Source of the DNA: a virus
Reading direction: 5' to 3' (one strand)
DNA: 64,000 nt
Virus record (IMG/VR): IMGVR_UViG_3300044680_000280
Coordinates: 248,001 to 312,000 of that record
How positions within the stretch are numbered: the first letter of the stretch is position 1; the number at the start of each line of letters is the position of its first letter. A program made the position numbers and the translations under genes. The notes below the pieces were generated by a model, which saw nothing but the letters and a program-made list of their open reading frames with translations, had not been told where the DNA came from and did no database searches. This document shows positions 48,188 to 54,598 of this stretch, piece by piece.

Positions 48188-48601
48188 ATGATGACCGACG
48201 CCAAAAGTCACATGGAATACTTCACCTTCGCATGTGAGCACGTATGCCCCGAACGGAAATTCTCTGCCGCCGACATCCAAGGCGTAACCCTTGGGGGTAC
48301 TTCCATCGGCTTACGATGCGCCTGCGGCGACGAAGTACGCCTGGGCTTGAGCATCGCAAAAGCCCTGCCCAAACCGATCCAACCCTACCTGCTGACAACA
48401 GAAGCCCGTCTCGAAACTTTGAAACGTATCAATGAGGACCCGAAAACCCTCCTCTCCGAACTGATGAACTCGGGCGGCTGGTTCCAGCCAGACCCAGGAG
48501 TCGCCAAGATGACCGCCATGGCTGCCTTTATGGGTCCCGAAGGCAACCCCATGCAGAAAAAACTCGAAGCCATGTTCGATGCCCAACCAAAGACGTCATG
48601 A
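48188..48601 (+). CDS. Protein of unknown function, 137 aa
   Basis: Four Cys (C-E-H-V-C, C-A-C) in the first half could bind zinc; helical C-terminal half. Coupled to the 48598 gene by ATGA. Confidence 0.6.
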   Translation: MMTDAKSHMEYFTFACEHVCPERKFSAADIQGVTLGGTSIGLRCACGDEVRLGLSIAKALPKPIQPYLLTTEARLETLKRINEDPKTLLSELMNSGGWFQPDPGVAKMTAMAAFMGPEGNPMQKKLEAMFDAQPKTS

Positions 48602-48831
48602 ACACCGACCAACTGAAGGACGCCATCTGCCTCGCGAAGGGAATCCTGGCCGAAGCCCAGGTAAGTATTGACCACGCATTTCCGCTACCGCCCGACTCAA
48701 GGTACGAGCCGCTCGAGTGCAGAGAATGCACCCTCGCCCGAGCTGTCCTGGAACTCTCCGACAGGCTAGGAGAGAAAGAGGCGGAGAGATTCGACCGCAA
48801 CTTCGTCGAAACTCAGAGAGATCAGCCCTAA
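48598..48831 (+). CDS. Small helical protein, 77 aa
   Basis: C-R-E-C near residue 41 and helical flanks. Probably the operon partner of 48188. Overlaps the convergent 48828 gene. Confidence 0.6.
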   Translation: MNTDQLKDAICLAKGILAEAQVSIDHAFPLPPDSRYEPLECRECTLARAVLELSDRLGEKEAERFDRNFVETQRDQP

Positions 48832-49067
48832 CCCCTCTCCCACTTCCCCTCATCATTCCACCTTCCAGACCCAAGAAGGAACGACGGCGACCCAGGCTCC
48901 CCCTCAAATGGGGCCCTCGAGTTCCCCTCGGGTCGGGACAACCCGTGCTTTCTCAGCCGTCGACCCCGACGGGCATTCTCAATGTCCCACATCACAAGAG
49001 CCACAAAGACCGCCGCGCCCCACAGCACCATCGAAACCGCGCCCCGTACCCGTTTCCAAATGCCCAT
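48828..49067 (-). CDS. Small membrane protein, 79 aa
   Basis: A hydrophobic segment (residues 10-26, A-V-S-M-V-L-W-G-A-A-V-F-V-A-L-V-M) after a basic start, then an Arg/Gly-rich soluble tail. Start set by the promoter element 9 nt away. Confidence 0.55.
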   Translation of the reverse strand: MGIWKRVRGAVSMVLWGAAVFVALVMWDIENARRGRRLRKHGLSRPEGNSRAPFEGEPGSPSFLLGSGRWNDEGKWERG

Positions 49068-49076
49068 GGGAAAGGT

Positions 49077-49083
49077 TACACCG
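49077..49083 (-). promoter_or_regulatory. GGTGTA-type promoter element
   Basis: CGGTGTAACCTTTCCC on the - strand, 9 nt to the ATG at 49067. Confidence 0.65.
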
Positions 49084-49113
49084 AAGACGAACAGCGGGCG
49101 GGGGCTCGATGAT

Positions 49114-49150
49114 GTCGACGAACATCGAACCCAGCTCGATGTTCGTCGAC
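49114..49150. repeat. 15-bp perfect inverted repeat plus third copy
   Basis: GTCGACGAACATCGA and its complement around a 7-nt loop, with a further direct copy of TCGACGAACATCGAACCCA at 49168-49186. Possible operator or structured element. Confidence 0.6.
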
Positions 49151-49188
49151 GCAGTTCGATGAGTGGCTCGACGAACATCGAACCCATG

Positions 49189-49202
49189 CCCGCGAAGCAG
49201 GG
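49189..49202 (+). repeat. Interspersed hairpin repeat, copy 1
   Basis: CCCGCGAAGCAGGG, a small imperfect hairpin found in about seven copies at 49.2-53.7 kb. Confidence 0.6.
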
Positions 49203-49204
49203 CG

Positions 49205-49440
49205 GTGGGGGTTTCCCCTTTTGGTCAAAAAGTATACCGACCTAAAAAATTCTGTTATTTTTCAAGGGCTTACCCAAAAAGGAATGACGTATGGGGTTAT
49301 CCGTATTACCATCTAACCGACCCGGGACCATACGTATACTCAATATGCCCCTTTCCCGAGATCTGTGAGGGCGAGTAAGATAATGGAGCGGTTCTACGCT
49401 CACTGTAACTAGACCGCCTCGATCGGTATACCCGACCCCG
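49205..49440. other. AT-rich gene-free stretch
   Basis: Locally AT-rich (around 49228-49330), with several GTATAC-type palindromes and no protein-like frame. Could be an operator or replication region; I see no coding evidence. Confidence 0.4.
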
Positions 49441-49454
49441 CCCTGCTTCGCGGG
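49441..49454 (-). repeat. Interspersed hairpin repeat, copy 2
   Basis: Reverse orientation (CCCTGCTTCGCGGG). Confidence 0.6.
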
Positions 49455-49463
49455 CCCGGGTCG

Positions 49464-49865
49464 ATGATCCCCACTGAACAGACTTACCATACAGCACTGA
49501 ACTACCTACATCGCGCCATCTGTTCAGCACTGGTCACGTCAAGGGCTGAACAGAAGCCCTCACTGAACGCTGAGCTCAATCAGGTGTGGGCGAAAATCAC
49601 ATGTACCCACCTCTGGGCGATTCGAAGAGCGAGCTCCAAGATGGGACCCAAAAGGGGCGGCGGGGGTCGCACTACGGTTCAGTTCGCTACACACGAACGA
49701 ACCTACACACCTACCTACGAACACGGGCGGGTCGTGTGTGTGGTGGGCGGCGCCCAGGTATATATACCAGTGTTCGTAGAGGGGGGAGCGGTGAAGGTAT
49801 ATGGGGAACAAACACAAGCCCGCGGAGCAGGGCCCGGTGTATGTGATTCTATGGGCAATAATTGA
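49464..49865 (+). CDS. Doubtful coding frame, 133 aa
   Basis: The first 60 residues look helical and plausible, but the second half runs through repeats and the frame overlaps the 49801 gene. The segment 49470-49575 also holds five CACTGAAC/CTGTTCAG elements, so it may be regulatory DNA. Confidence 0.3.
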   Translation: MIPTEQTYHTALNYLHRAICSALVTSRAEQKPSLNAELNQVWAKITCTHLWAIRRASSKMGPKRGGGGRTTVQFATHERTYTPTYEHGRVVCVVGGAQVYIPVFVEGGAVKVYGEQTQARGAGPGVCDSMGNN

Positions 49866-50115
49866 AGCTGGCCCTCTTGGGCTACCCCGCAAGTGGCGTA
49901 TGAGGTTGGGGTCGGACCACATCGTTCACCTCGAGTGGAGCCACGACCACATCACCTGGACGACCGTCCCTCGAGTGGCCCTCCCGACGACGTATGGAAC
50001 GGGCACCTACGTCACATGGGACCTCGTGGGGGACCTGATGCAAGAAGGGGTTCCCGGAGCGCCCGCTTCCATTGGGGAACAAGCACAAGCCCGCGAAGCT
50101 GGGCCCGGTGTCTGA
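49801..50115 (+). CDS. Protein of unknown function framed by repeats, about 104 aa
   Basis: The centre (H-I-V-H-L-E-W-S-H-D-H-I-T-W-T-T-V) is protein-like, as in small beta domains of phage proteins. Both ends of the frame are copies of the interspersed repeat (reading A-E-Q-G-P-V and A-R-E-A-G-P-G-V). The true start is unsure: 49801, 49843 (GTG) or 49900. Confidence 0.45.
   Translation: MGNKHKPAEQGPVYVILWAIIEAGPLGLPRKWRMRLGSDHIVHLEWSHDHITWTTVPRVALPTTYGTGTYVTWDLVGDLMQEGVPGAPASIGEQAQAREAGPGV
49819..49832 (+). repeat. Interspersed hairpin repeat, copy 3
   Basis: CCCGCGGAGCAGGG within a longer direct repeat of about 37 nt shared with copy 4; followed by CGGTGTA. Confidence 0.6.
50090..50103 (+). 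repeat. Interspersed hairpin repeat, copy 4
   Basis: CCCGCGAAGCTGGG; flanks AACAAGCACAAG and CCGGTGT match copy 3. Confidence 0.6.
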
Positions 50116-50144
50116 ACTGTTAACCGAGCCTGGGGTCAGAACCC

Positions 50145-50246
50145 CTAACGCCGCGCCGAGGATGCCCTCAGAGGGGCTTTGGGAGGACGCCTAGGCTTGG
50201 AGCCGTCCATATCGGGCGATGGGCTGTTGAGCCGGCTGATGTCCAT
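50145..50246 (-). CDS. Small basic proline-rich protein, 33 aa
   Basis: Directly after structured RNA E on the same strand, with AAGGAGAG 8 nt before the ATG. Basic and proline-rich (K-P-R-R-P-P-K-A-P). RNA E could be its regulatory leader. Confidence 0.45.
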   Translation of the reverse strand: MDISRLNSPSPDMDGSKPRRPPKAPLRASSARR

Positions 50247-50268
50247 CTCGGCTCTCCTTGCAGAAACG

Positions 50269-50392
50269 GTCAGTGAGCCCCGATTTAGGGTTGCGAGCCC
50301 TAGACCCACCCGAGGATACCTCCTGCGCTTCCCACGCGTAGGCACTTCAATGGTACCGGCCCTACCTCGGAAGCCCATCGGGGCTCACTGAC
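50269..50392 (-). ncRNA. Candidate structured RNA E (124 nt)
   Basis: A 16-bp perfect stem (50269-50284 with 50377-50392) encloses TAGGG/CCCTA (near 50286-50302), CCGAGG/CCTCGG and CCTGCGC/GCGTAGG. A TTGAAC-TTACTA promoter on the - strand predicts a start about 50392, exactly the 5' base of the stem. It precedes a ribosome binding site and a 33-aa frame, so it may be a cis-acting leader or an independent RNA. Confidence 0.7.
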
Positions 50393-50397
50393 ACAAG

Positions 50398-50426
50398 TAG
50401 TAAAGCGCCGGGAAGGCGGAGTTCAA
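50398..50426 (-). promoter_or_regulatory. TTGAAC-class promoter of RNA E
   Basis: TTGAAC, 17 nt, TTACTA; transcription expected from about 50392. Confidence 0.65.
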
Positions 50427-50453
50427 GTGGATGAGCTCAAGGTTTCGCTCTTT

Positions 50454-50642
50454 TTACTCGCCAGTGTCCTGTAGCTCCCACAACGGCTGTGTGTTCAGCA
50501 CGAGAGCCCGCACCGCCGCCGCGAGTGCGGTGACCGCGTCATTGAGGCGCCCGTTCTCGCATTCGCCCAGGTCCTTCTCCACCTGCTCCACCTGCTCGAG
50601 TATCCGTAGCCCGGCGACCGACAGCGTGTTTACCTTCGCCAT
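50454..50642 (-). CDS. Small helical protein, 62 aa
   Basis: Leucine/valine-rich helix throughout (L-R-I-L-E-Q-V-E-Q-V-E-K), possibly a coiled coil. GAAAGG precedes the ATG. Confidence 0.6.
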   Translation of the reverse strand: MAKVNTLSVAGLRILEQVEQVEKDLGECENGRLNDAVTALAAAVRALVLNTQPLWELQDTGE

Positions 50643-50670
50643 GTCTCGATTCCTTTCGTAGAAAAATCTC

Positions 50671-50832
50671 TCAGCTCATCCACCACTGAAGCAGGCGAGT
50701 CCACCAGCTCGGGAGATGGGCTTGCACGTGACTGCGCCAGGCATACTCCGCCAACTCGCACCGTACGATGAACTGTTTGTCGCAAATGGGGCAGCGCACG
50801 GCACCTCTGGGGAGGTCTACATCGAGCCCCAT
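50671..50832 (-). CDS. Small zinc-finger protein, 53 aa
   Basis: C-P-I-C-D-K-Q-F and later H-V-Q-A-H form a C2H2-like finger; W-rich end. Its ATG overlaps the upstream stop (TGATG), so it is coupled to the 50832 gene. Confidence 0.6.
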   Translation of the reverse strand: MGLDVDLPRGAVRCPICDKQFIVRCELAEYAWRSHVQAHLPSWWTRLLQWWMS

Positions 50833-51005
50833 CAGTGGCCACAGACCGTGCATTTGACGCGGTCGCTCGGGGAGCCGTTCCGATTGATCCGCTCCTCCGT
50901 GTGACCGCAGGCAAGGACGAACGTCCAATGGTTCGCGGGAACGGCACGACGGCTCCGACGACGAACGATCGTGGTCTCGACCTTGAAAGAGCTGATGACG
51001 TCCAT
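50832..51005 (-). CDS. Small zinc-binding protein, 57 aa
   Basis: A-C-G-H and C-T-V-C-G-H suggest a zinc site. Basic N-terminal half. Start lies 6 nt after TGTACT of a TTGAAC promoter. Confidence 0.6.
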   Translation of the reverse strand: MDVISSFKVETTIVRRRSRRAVPANHWTFVLACGHTEERINRNGSPSDRVKCTVCGH

Positions 51006-51011
51006 GGTGAA

Positions 51012-51040
51012 AGTACAGCTCGGAGCGGGGCGAAGTTCAA
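51012..51040 (-). promoter_or_regulatory. TTGAAC-class promoter
   Basis: TTGAAC, 17 nt, TGTACT, 6 nt, ATG at 51005. Confidence 0.7.
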
Positions 51041-51213
51041 ACTTTGGGCTCATTCACCTGAGCTCGCAAAGCGATCGCTTCTTTTCGTGCGGACCAAGCA
51101 TCGGCGAACAGGGCATTAGCCGACCATGCGTCATGGTTGTCAGCCGCGGCCTCTGCCCGCTCTTCCAAGGCCGCCGCCTCTCGGTCCAACTCGTCGGCTC
51201 TCAACTCGTTCAT
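51037..51213 (-). CDS. Small Ala/Glu-rich helical protein, 58 aa
   Basis: One long helix (A-A-A-L-E-E-R-A-E-A-A-A) and a shorter one with R-K-E-A-I-A-L-R. Ribosome binding site AGGAGGG. Stop overlaps the next TTGAAC promoter. Confidence 0.55.
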   Translation of the reverse strand: MNELRADELDREAAALEERAEAAADNHDAWSANALFADAWSARKEAIALRAQVNEPKV

Positions 51214-51332
51214 GGTCCGTCCCTCCTGAAGGTAGTAAAGCGCCCGGACGATGAAAGTTCAATCCCCCGCCCCTTGGGGGAGTCTAGACCGAGCCCATTT
51301 TCCTCGAGCTCCGGCCGCCGAAAACGTTTCAT
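51210..51332 (-). CDS. Possible 40-aa basic peptide
   Basis: Arg/Lys-rich; its TGA overlaps the ATG of the 51037 gene (ATGA). A TTGAAC promoter lies inside it, which argues against independent importance. Confidence 0.3.
   Translation of the reverse strand: MKRFRRPELEENGLGLDSPKGRGIELSSSGRFTTFRRDGP
51234..51262 (-). promoter_or_regulatory. TTGAAC-class promoter
   Basis: TTGAAC, 17 nt, TTTACT; 20 nt to the ATG at 51213. Confidence 0.6.
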
Positions 51333-51364
51333 TGCGGGGAACCTCACTTTTACCTACATGCAAC

Positions 51365-51436
51365 GCCTCGAGCCCGAAGGAGCTCCGTTTCCCCGGTGTA
51401 GGCTAAGTCCCCTCGAGCCCGAAGGAGCTCGGTTCT
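51365..51436 (+). repeat. Direct repeat of CTCGAGCCCGAAGGAGCTC with a GGTGTA element between
   Basis: Two copies of an 18-20 nt sequence that can form a hairpin, flanking CGGTGTA at 51394-51400. No gene follows, so the element's role is unclear. Confidence 0.5.
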
Positions 51437-51481
51437 CCATTTGGGCTTGCACAGCCGAAAAAATCCGGCAGATTGTGTCGG

Positions 51482-51592
51482 GTAAAGGTAACGTCACACC
51501 TTGAGATGACGAGACCTGATCAGTCGTATGGCGTAAAGGTAACGTCACACCTTGAGATGACGAGTCGTATGGCGTAAAGGTAACGTCACACC
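51482..51592 (+). repeat. Iteron-like direct repeats
   Basis: Three copies of GTAAAGGTAACGTCACACC (51482, 51533, 51574), the first two extended by TTGAGATGACGAG. No gene uses the region 51440-51695, which reads as protein-binding DNA. Confidence 0.65.
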
Positions 51593-51683
51593 CCTCTCGG
51601 CAGCCGTCGAAAGCTTCAGCCGAGAGGTCTCGATATGGCAGCTCAGAGCCTTCGTATCTGAGACTTGTAACGACTGATCAGGT
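51514..51683. repeat. 14-bp inverted repeat ACCTGATCAGTCGT
   Basis: Arms at 51514-51527 and 51670-51683 flank most of the iteron region. The 20-mer containing the second arm (51665-51684) also occurs exactly at 4060-4079 inside the sigma-like gene. Confidence 0.55.
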
Positions 51684-51714
51684 GGAGGTGGCCCGATGAG
51701 CCCCTCGAGCGGGT

Positions 51715-51743
51715 TTGAACCTTGGACGGTTCCGCGCTGTACT
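51715..51743 (+). promoter_or_regulatory. TTGAAC-class promoter
   Basis: TTGAAC, 17 nt, TGTACT, 6 nt, ATG at 51750. Confidence 0.75.
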
Positions 51744-51749
51744 TCTCCC

Positions 51750-52157
51750 ATGAGCACTGAGACAACGACGATGGAAACGGCAACGACAACGACCCTCGAG
51801 AGCCTCTTGGCGGGTCACGAAGTTTCTGAGCCGCGTGTAGTCAGCCTGCAACTCGCGATTGAGCTCGGAGCTGACAAGGCGACCCTAGAGCGCATCCGCG
51901 ACGCAGCGAAGGTGAACCGACGTGATTTCATGGTCTTACCGGCTCACCGATTCGAAAACCTGAGCCGAGGGCGCGGCTGGGCCCGCAAGGGTCGAGGGGA
52001 CAACGTGGCATGGGGAGAGCGGTGCGACGGCGGCTACCGCGTCGGCCCTGGCCGCTGGTCAGTCGGCGCTACGGACGGATACAGCCGCAAGGCCTCCGTC
52101 GAGTGGCAGGTCGAACAGATTGTCGTCGGCGCCGAGACGTGGACGATCGCGAACTGA
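51750..52157 (+). CDS. Protein of unknown function, 135 aa
   Basis: Thr-rich start (M-E-T-A-T-T-T-T), then a helix and a Gly/Arg-rich domain (R-G-R-G-W-A-R-K-G-R-G) ending W-T-I-A-N. Leaderless. No family recognised. Confidence 0.6.
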   Translation: MSTETTTMETATTTTLESLLAGHEVSEPRVVSLQLAIELGADKATLERIRDAAKVNRRDFMVLPAHRFENLSRGRGWARKGRGDNVAWGERCDGGYRVGPGRWSVGATDGYSRKASVEWQVEQIVVGAETWTIAN

Positions 52158-52176
52158 ACCCCGTTTCAAACGACAC

Positions 52177-52205
52177 TTGAACCCCGTTCGGTTCCGCGCT
52201 GTATT
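52177..52205 (+). promoter_or_regulatory. TTGAAC-class promoter
   Basis: TTGAAC, 17 nt, TGTATT, 7 nt, ATG at 52213. Confidence 0.75.
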
Positions 52206-52212
52206 TCCTCCC

Positions 52213-52500
52213 ATGAGTACCGAGGCAGGAATCGAAGCGTTCAACGACGAGGTGGGAGCCATCGGTGACGCTCGCCGATGCCCCCGTCACCCGGGAGTGA
52301 AGACCTCGTCTGATGACGGTCTGTTCGATGGCGTCTGCGGCCTTTGCGAGGCTGACATGGCGGATGATACCGATCGTTGGGACGTCGACTCGGAGAACCC
52401 GCATCGTAGCCAGTGTGGGTACGGGGTCGGACGATTCCCGCCCGGCCCGCGCCTCAGTATTGCGTGTGTCCCGTTCGAAGACGACGGGATCCCGTTCTGA
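52213..52500 (+). CDS. Small Cys-containing protein, 95 aa
   Basis: Starts like the 51750 protein (M-S-T-E). C-P-R-H and C-G-L-C-E may bind zinc; acidic second half. No family recognised. Confidence 0.6.
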   Translation: MSTEAGIEAFNDEVGAIGDARRCPRHPGVKTSSDDGLFDGVCGLCEADMADDTDRWDVDSENPHRSQCGYGVGRFPPGPRLSIACVPFEDDGIPF

Positions 52501-52608
52501 GGACTTGAACCCCGTTCGAGCACGATTCACGGTGGGTGTGAAAAGTTCGAAAAAACCTCAACCTCGAGCGGCAACCGCCGTTCTATCTAAGTGAAGGGAC
52601 AAACGACA

Positions 52609-52848
52609 ATGTCAGCTCTCGAAACCATCAAGCAGAACGGCAGCATCCTCGAAGACCTCATCAAGCCCGTCAAGGTATTCAAGGGCCCGTGGACGAGCTC
52701 GGACGAGTCCATCACCACCCCGACCGAAGTTCACCTCTACGCGGACGGCTCCGCCATCGCGTGCCACCCCGACCAGGGTGACTTCCCCTACGAAACCCTC
52801 TTCTTGCTCCAGAGGGCCTACCTCATCACCATTCCCGAAGCGTTGTAA
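52609..52848 (+). CDS. Small protein of unknown function, 79 aa
   Basis: Acidic alpha/beta protein ending L-I-T-I-P-E-A-L. AAGGGAC precedes the ATG. TTGAACC at 52504 may be part of its promoter. No family recognised. Confidence 0.6.
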   Translation: MSALETIKQNGSILEDLIKPVKVFKGPWTSSDESITTPTEVHLYADGSAIACHPDQGDFPYETLFLLQRAYLITIPEAL

Positions 52849-52854
52849 TCCCCC

Positions 52855-52970
52855 TTGCCCCCCTTCGGGGGCTCGGGTTACGCTCCCGATGCTCTCACCG
52901 GATGGTCCGTGAGAGTCGACCCCGTCGTAAGGACCCTGCGCAGGCCTCACGACGGGGTTTCCTAATTTGC
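52855..52970 (+). ncRNA. Series of hairpins, structured RNA G
   Basis: Consecutive stems: CCCCC-TTC-GGGGG, TCGGG/CCCGA, CTCTCAC/GTGAGAG (with an inner CGGA/TCCG) and ACCCCGTCGT/ACGACGGGGT. Follows the 52609 gene directly; could be its terminator set or a separate RNA. Confidence 0.4.
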
Positions 52971-53020
52971 ACGATCCCCTAACGTGATACGCTGAGCTCC
53001 TCGTAGAGCCCCGCATTCGA

Positions 53021-53069
53021 AGAAGCCCCGTGACGTCGCTCAGCGACTTCGCGGGGCTTCTGCTTTTTG
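53021..53069 (+). terminator. Intrinsic terminator
   Basis: AGAAGCCCCG/CGGGGCTTCT with inner GTCGCT/AGCGAC and a T-rich tail (GCTTTTTG). Confidence 0.75.
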
Positions 53070-53190
53070 TCCCCAGCCTGGGGACAACCTGGGTGTTGCC
53101 TCAAACCCGCCCGTTGCACGACATGTACAACACCACGAATTCATGTCATACATTTTGACACACCTGAACAACGGTTCCCCTCGAGCGATA

Positions 53191-53262
53191 GGCACTGAAC
53201 AGAGACCCTCGTTCAGTAGCTGAACATAAATACAGCACTGTTCGCACGGTTGGTTCAGTGCC
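53191..53262. repeat. TGAAC palindrome array
   Basis: GGCACTGAAC/GTTCAGTGCC as outer arms with GTTCAG-TAG-CTGAAC inside; the same motif recurs at 49470-49575. Likely binding sites. Confidence 0.55.
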
Positions 53263-53268
53263 ACCTGT

Positions 53269-53280
53269 CCGCGAAGCGGG
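53269..53280 (+). repeat. Interspersed hairpin repeat, copy 5
   Basis: CCGCGAAGCGGG, a more symmetrical copy. Confidence 0.5.
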
Positions 53281-53323
53281 ACAGGTGCGAGCTGGAGGCG
53301 AGCTCCCACATATCTCGAGGGTA

Positions 53324-53530
53324 ATGCCGTATTCGCTTGACTTTGTCATGACCGAGTTTCTTAAGCGTGTTGAGGCACATCCCCAAAAGAAATCAAGCTC
53401 TTCCGCCGAAGGACGGACCGATTTATTCCTCCGGGATTCGAAATCCCAACTCATCCGTGGGCTTGACCTCTACCATGAGTGGAGGGAACCTACCTTCGCC
53501 CTGCTTCGCGGGCCCGTGGTAGACGGTTAG
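53324..53530 (+). CDS. Small protein of unknown function, 68 aa
   Basis: Helical N-terminus then a Ser/Lys-rich stretch; the last residues come from the interspersed repeat (F-A-L-L-R-G-P). GAGGG lies just before the ATG. Moderately plausible. Confidence 0.45.
   Translation: MPYSLDFVMTEFLKRVEAHPQKKSSSSAEGRTDLFLRDSKSQLIRGLDLYHEWREPTFALLRGPVVDG
53499..53512 (-). repeat. Interspersed hairpin repeat, copy 6
   Basis: CCCTGCTTCGCGGG inside the end of the 53324 frame. The next 220 bp (to 53748) holds an 18-bp direct repeat GATGGAYCGACGGGGTGA (twice, near 53540-53575) and no convincing gene. Confidence 0.6.
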
Positions 53531-53717
53531 ATGGTTCGATGGACCGACGGGGTGATGGGTAGATGGATCGACGGGGTGACCGGAGAGCGTACCGCGAGAT
53601 TCCCCTAGCCGCACCGGTTCGAATGGTTAAGCTTGCCAGTAAGGGTATCAAGCTTCCTTTGGGGAGCCCCTAGAGGGGTCGGCCTTGCTCTTGAGGTTGG
53701 CCCTTCGCCATTTCCAG

Positions 53718-53731
53718 CCCTGCTTCGCGGG
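53718..53731 (-). repeat. Interspersed hairpin repeat, copy 7
   Basis: CCCTGCTTCGCGGG, just upstream of the next promoter. Confidence 0.6.
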
Positions 53732-53748
53732 CATGTAGAATGGTGGGT

Positions 53749-53758
53749 GGTGTATACT
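53749..53758 (+). promoter_or_regulatory. GGTGTA-type promoter element
   Basis: GGTGTATACT, with 10 nt between GGTGTA and the ATG at 53765; TATACT is 6 nt from it. Confidence 0.65.
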
Positions 53759-53764
53759 GGAGTC

Positions 53765-54001
53765 ATGTTCAATCCGTCCTCACCTGAGGTCAAGGTGTGC
53801 GGGGAGGCGGGTCAGCGACTGTATGACAAACTTGAGGCGGAGGGGGTCTCTCTGATGGCGGTCGGGGTGGGCGTCAGTTGGAACGGACAGCAGCCTGCGA
53901 TCCACCTGATGCTTGTCCGGAGCACGGACAGACCGATTCCTGAGACCTTTGAGGGGTACGAAGTCCACTGTCGCGTCACGGGGCGGATTGTGCCGCTGTG
54001 A
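53765..54001 (+). CDS. Protein of unknown function, 78 aa
   Basis: Alpha/beta with S-L-M-A-V-G-V-G-V-S-W and H-L-M-L-V-R. No family recognised. Leaderless. Confidence 0.6.
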   Translation: MFNPSSPEVKVCGEAGQRLYDKLEAEGVSLMAVGVGVSWNGQQPAIHLMLVRSTDRPIPETFEGYEVHCRVTGRIVPL

Positions 54002-54058
54002 CGGTACGGGCTGAAACATTTACGTTTGTAAAAAAGCCCGAACTCTTAAAACCCCCAT

Positions 54059-54064
54059 GGTGTA
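54059..54064 (+). promoter_or_regulatory. GGTGTA-type promoter element
   Basis: ATGGTGTACTAAAAGAG, 9 nt to the GTG at 54074. Confidence 0.65.
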
Positions 54065-54073
54065 CTAAAAGAG

Positions 54074-54598
54074 GTGGAGCCTTTACACGGTGGACTCCTA
54101 GATGAGAGGAATTTTAGAGACCGCGGCTCGGTCCCCTTCGAACTCGACGAGCCGGTACAGGTTGAGGCTGTGGGAGGGGAGAGTTGGGAACTACCTACGG
54201 GAAAGTACTACATTAAAATGGTTAGATATTACCTCAGGATTGAAACCGTCGTCCTAGAGGCAGCACCTCTCTCTGTAGCGGAGCTGGAAATCGTTATCGC
54301 TAAAAACTTCGAGGAACGATGCTCGCTCACACGTAGAGTAGACGGTCGTATTTTAAGCCGTACATGTGAGTTCAAACACCCTACACAATTGGGAGAATTC
54401 CTTTACGGCCCTAAATGCATCCAACCTGGGTGTAATGGGGTCATCTCCTCATTTACCTTCGAAGCGGAAGAACAGATCTCCCTGTGTCCCAAACATACAA
54501 CTCCTAAAGGTTCATTCCACTTAGGAGCTGACGATGACGATGACGATGACGATCAAAAACCTCCACGTTACGACCGCATGAGAAGGCAATTCCAATGA
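54074..54598 (+). CDS. Zinc-containing partner of the HEPN protein, 174 aa
   Basis: GTG start. Beta-rich N-terminal domain (residues 20-80); then C-E-F-K-H, K-C-I-Q-P-G-C and C-P-K-H, giving a zinc site. A run of eight Asp precedes the basic C-terminus. Coupled by ATGA to the HEPN gene. Base composition is more AT-rich than the surroundings, suggesting recent arrival of the pair. Confidence 0.65.
   Translation: MEPLHGGLLDERNFRDRGSVPFELDEPVQVEAVGGESWELPTGKYYIKMVRYYLRIETVVLEAAPLSVAELEIVIAKNFEERCSLTRRVDGRILSRTCEFKHPTQLGEFLYGPKCIQPGCNGVISSFTFEAEEQISLCPKHTTPKGSFHLGADDDDDDDDQKPPRYDRMRRQFQ

Noticed and set aside
49841-49865. ATG at 49851 spaced 9 nt from a GGTGTA element
   Set aside because: It opens a frame of only four codons; the element may be a repeat-derived fortuitous copy.
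51365-51600. CRISPR array in the repeat region
   Set aside because: Repeats are few, spacings uneven (51 and 41 bp), and no cas gene is near.
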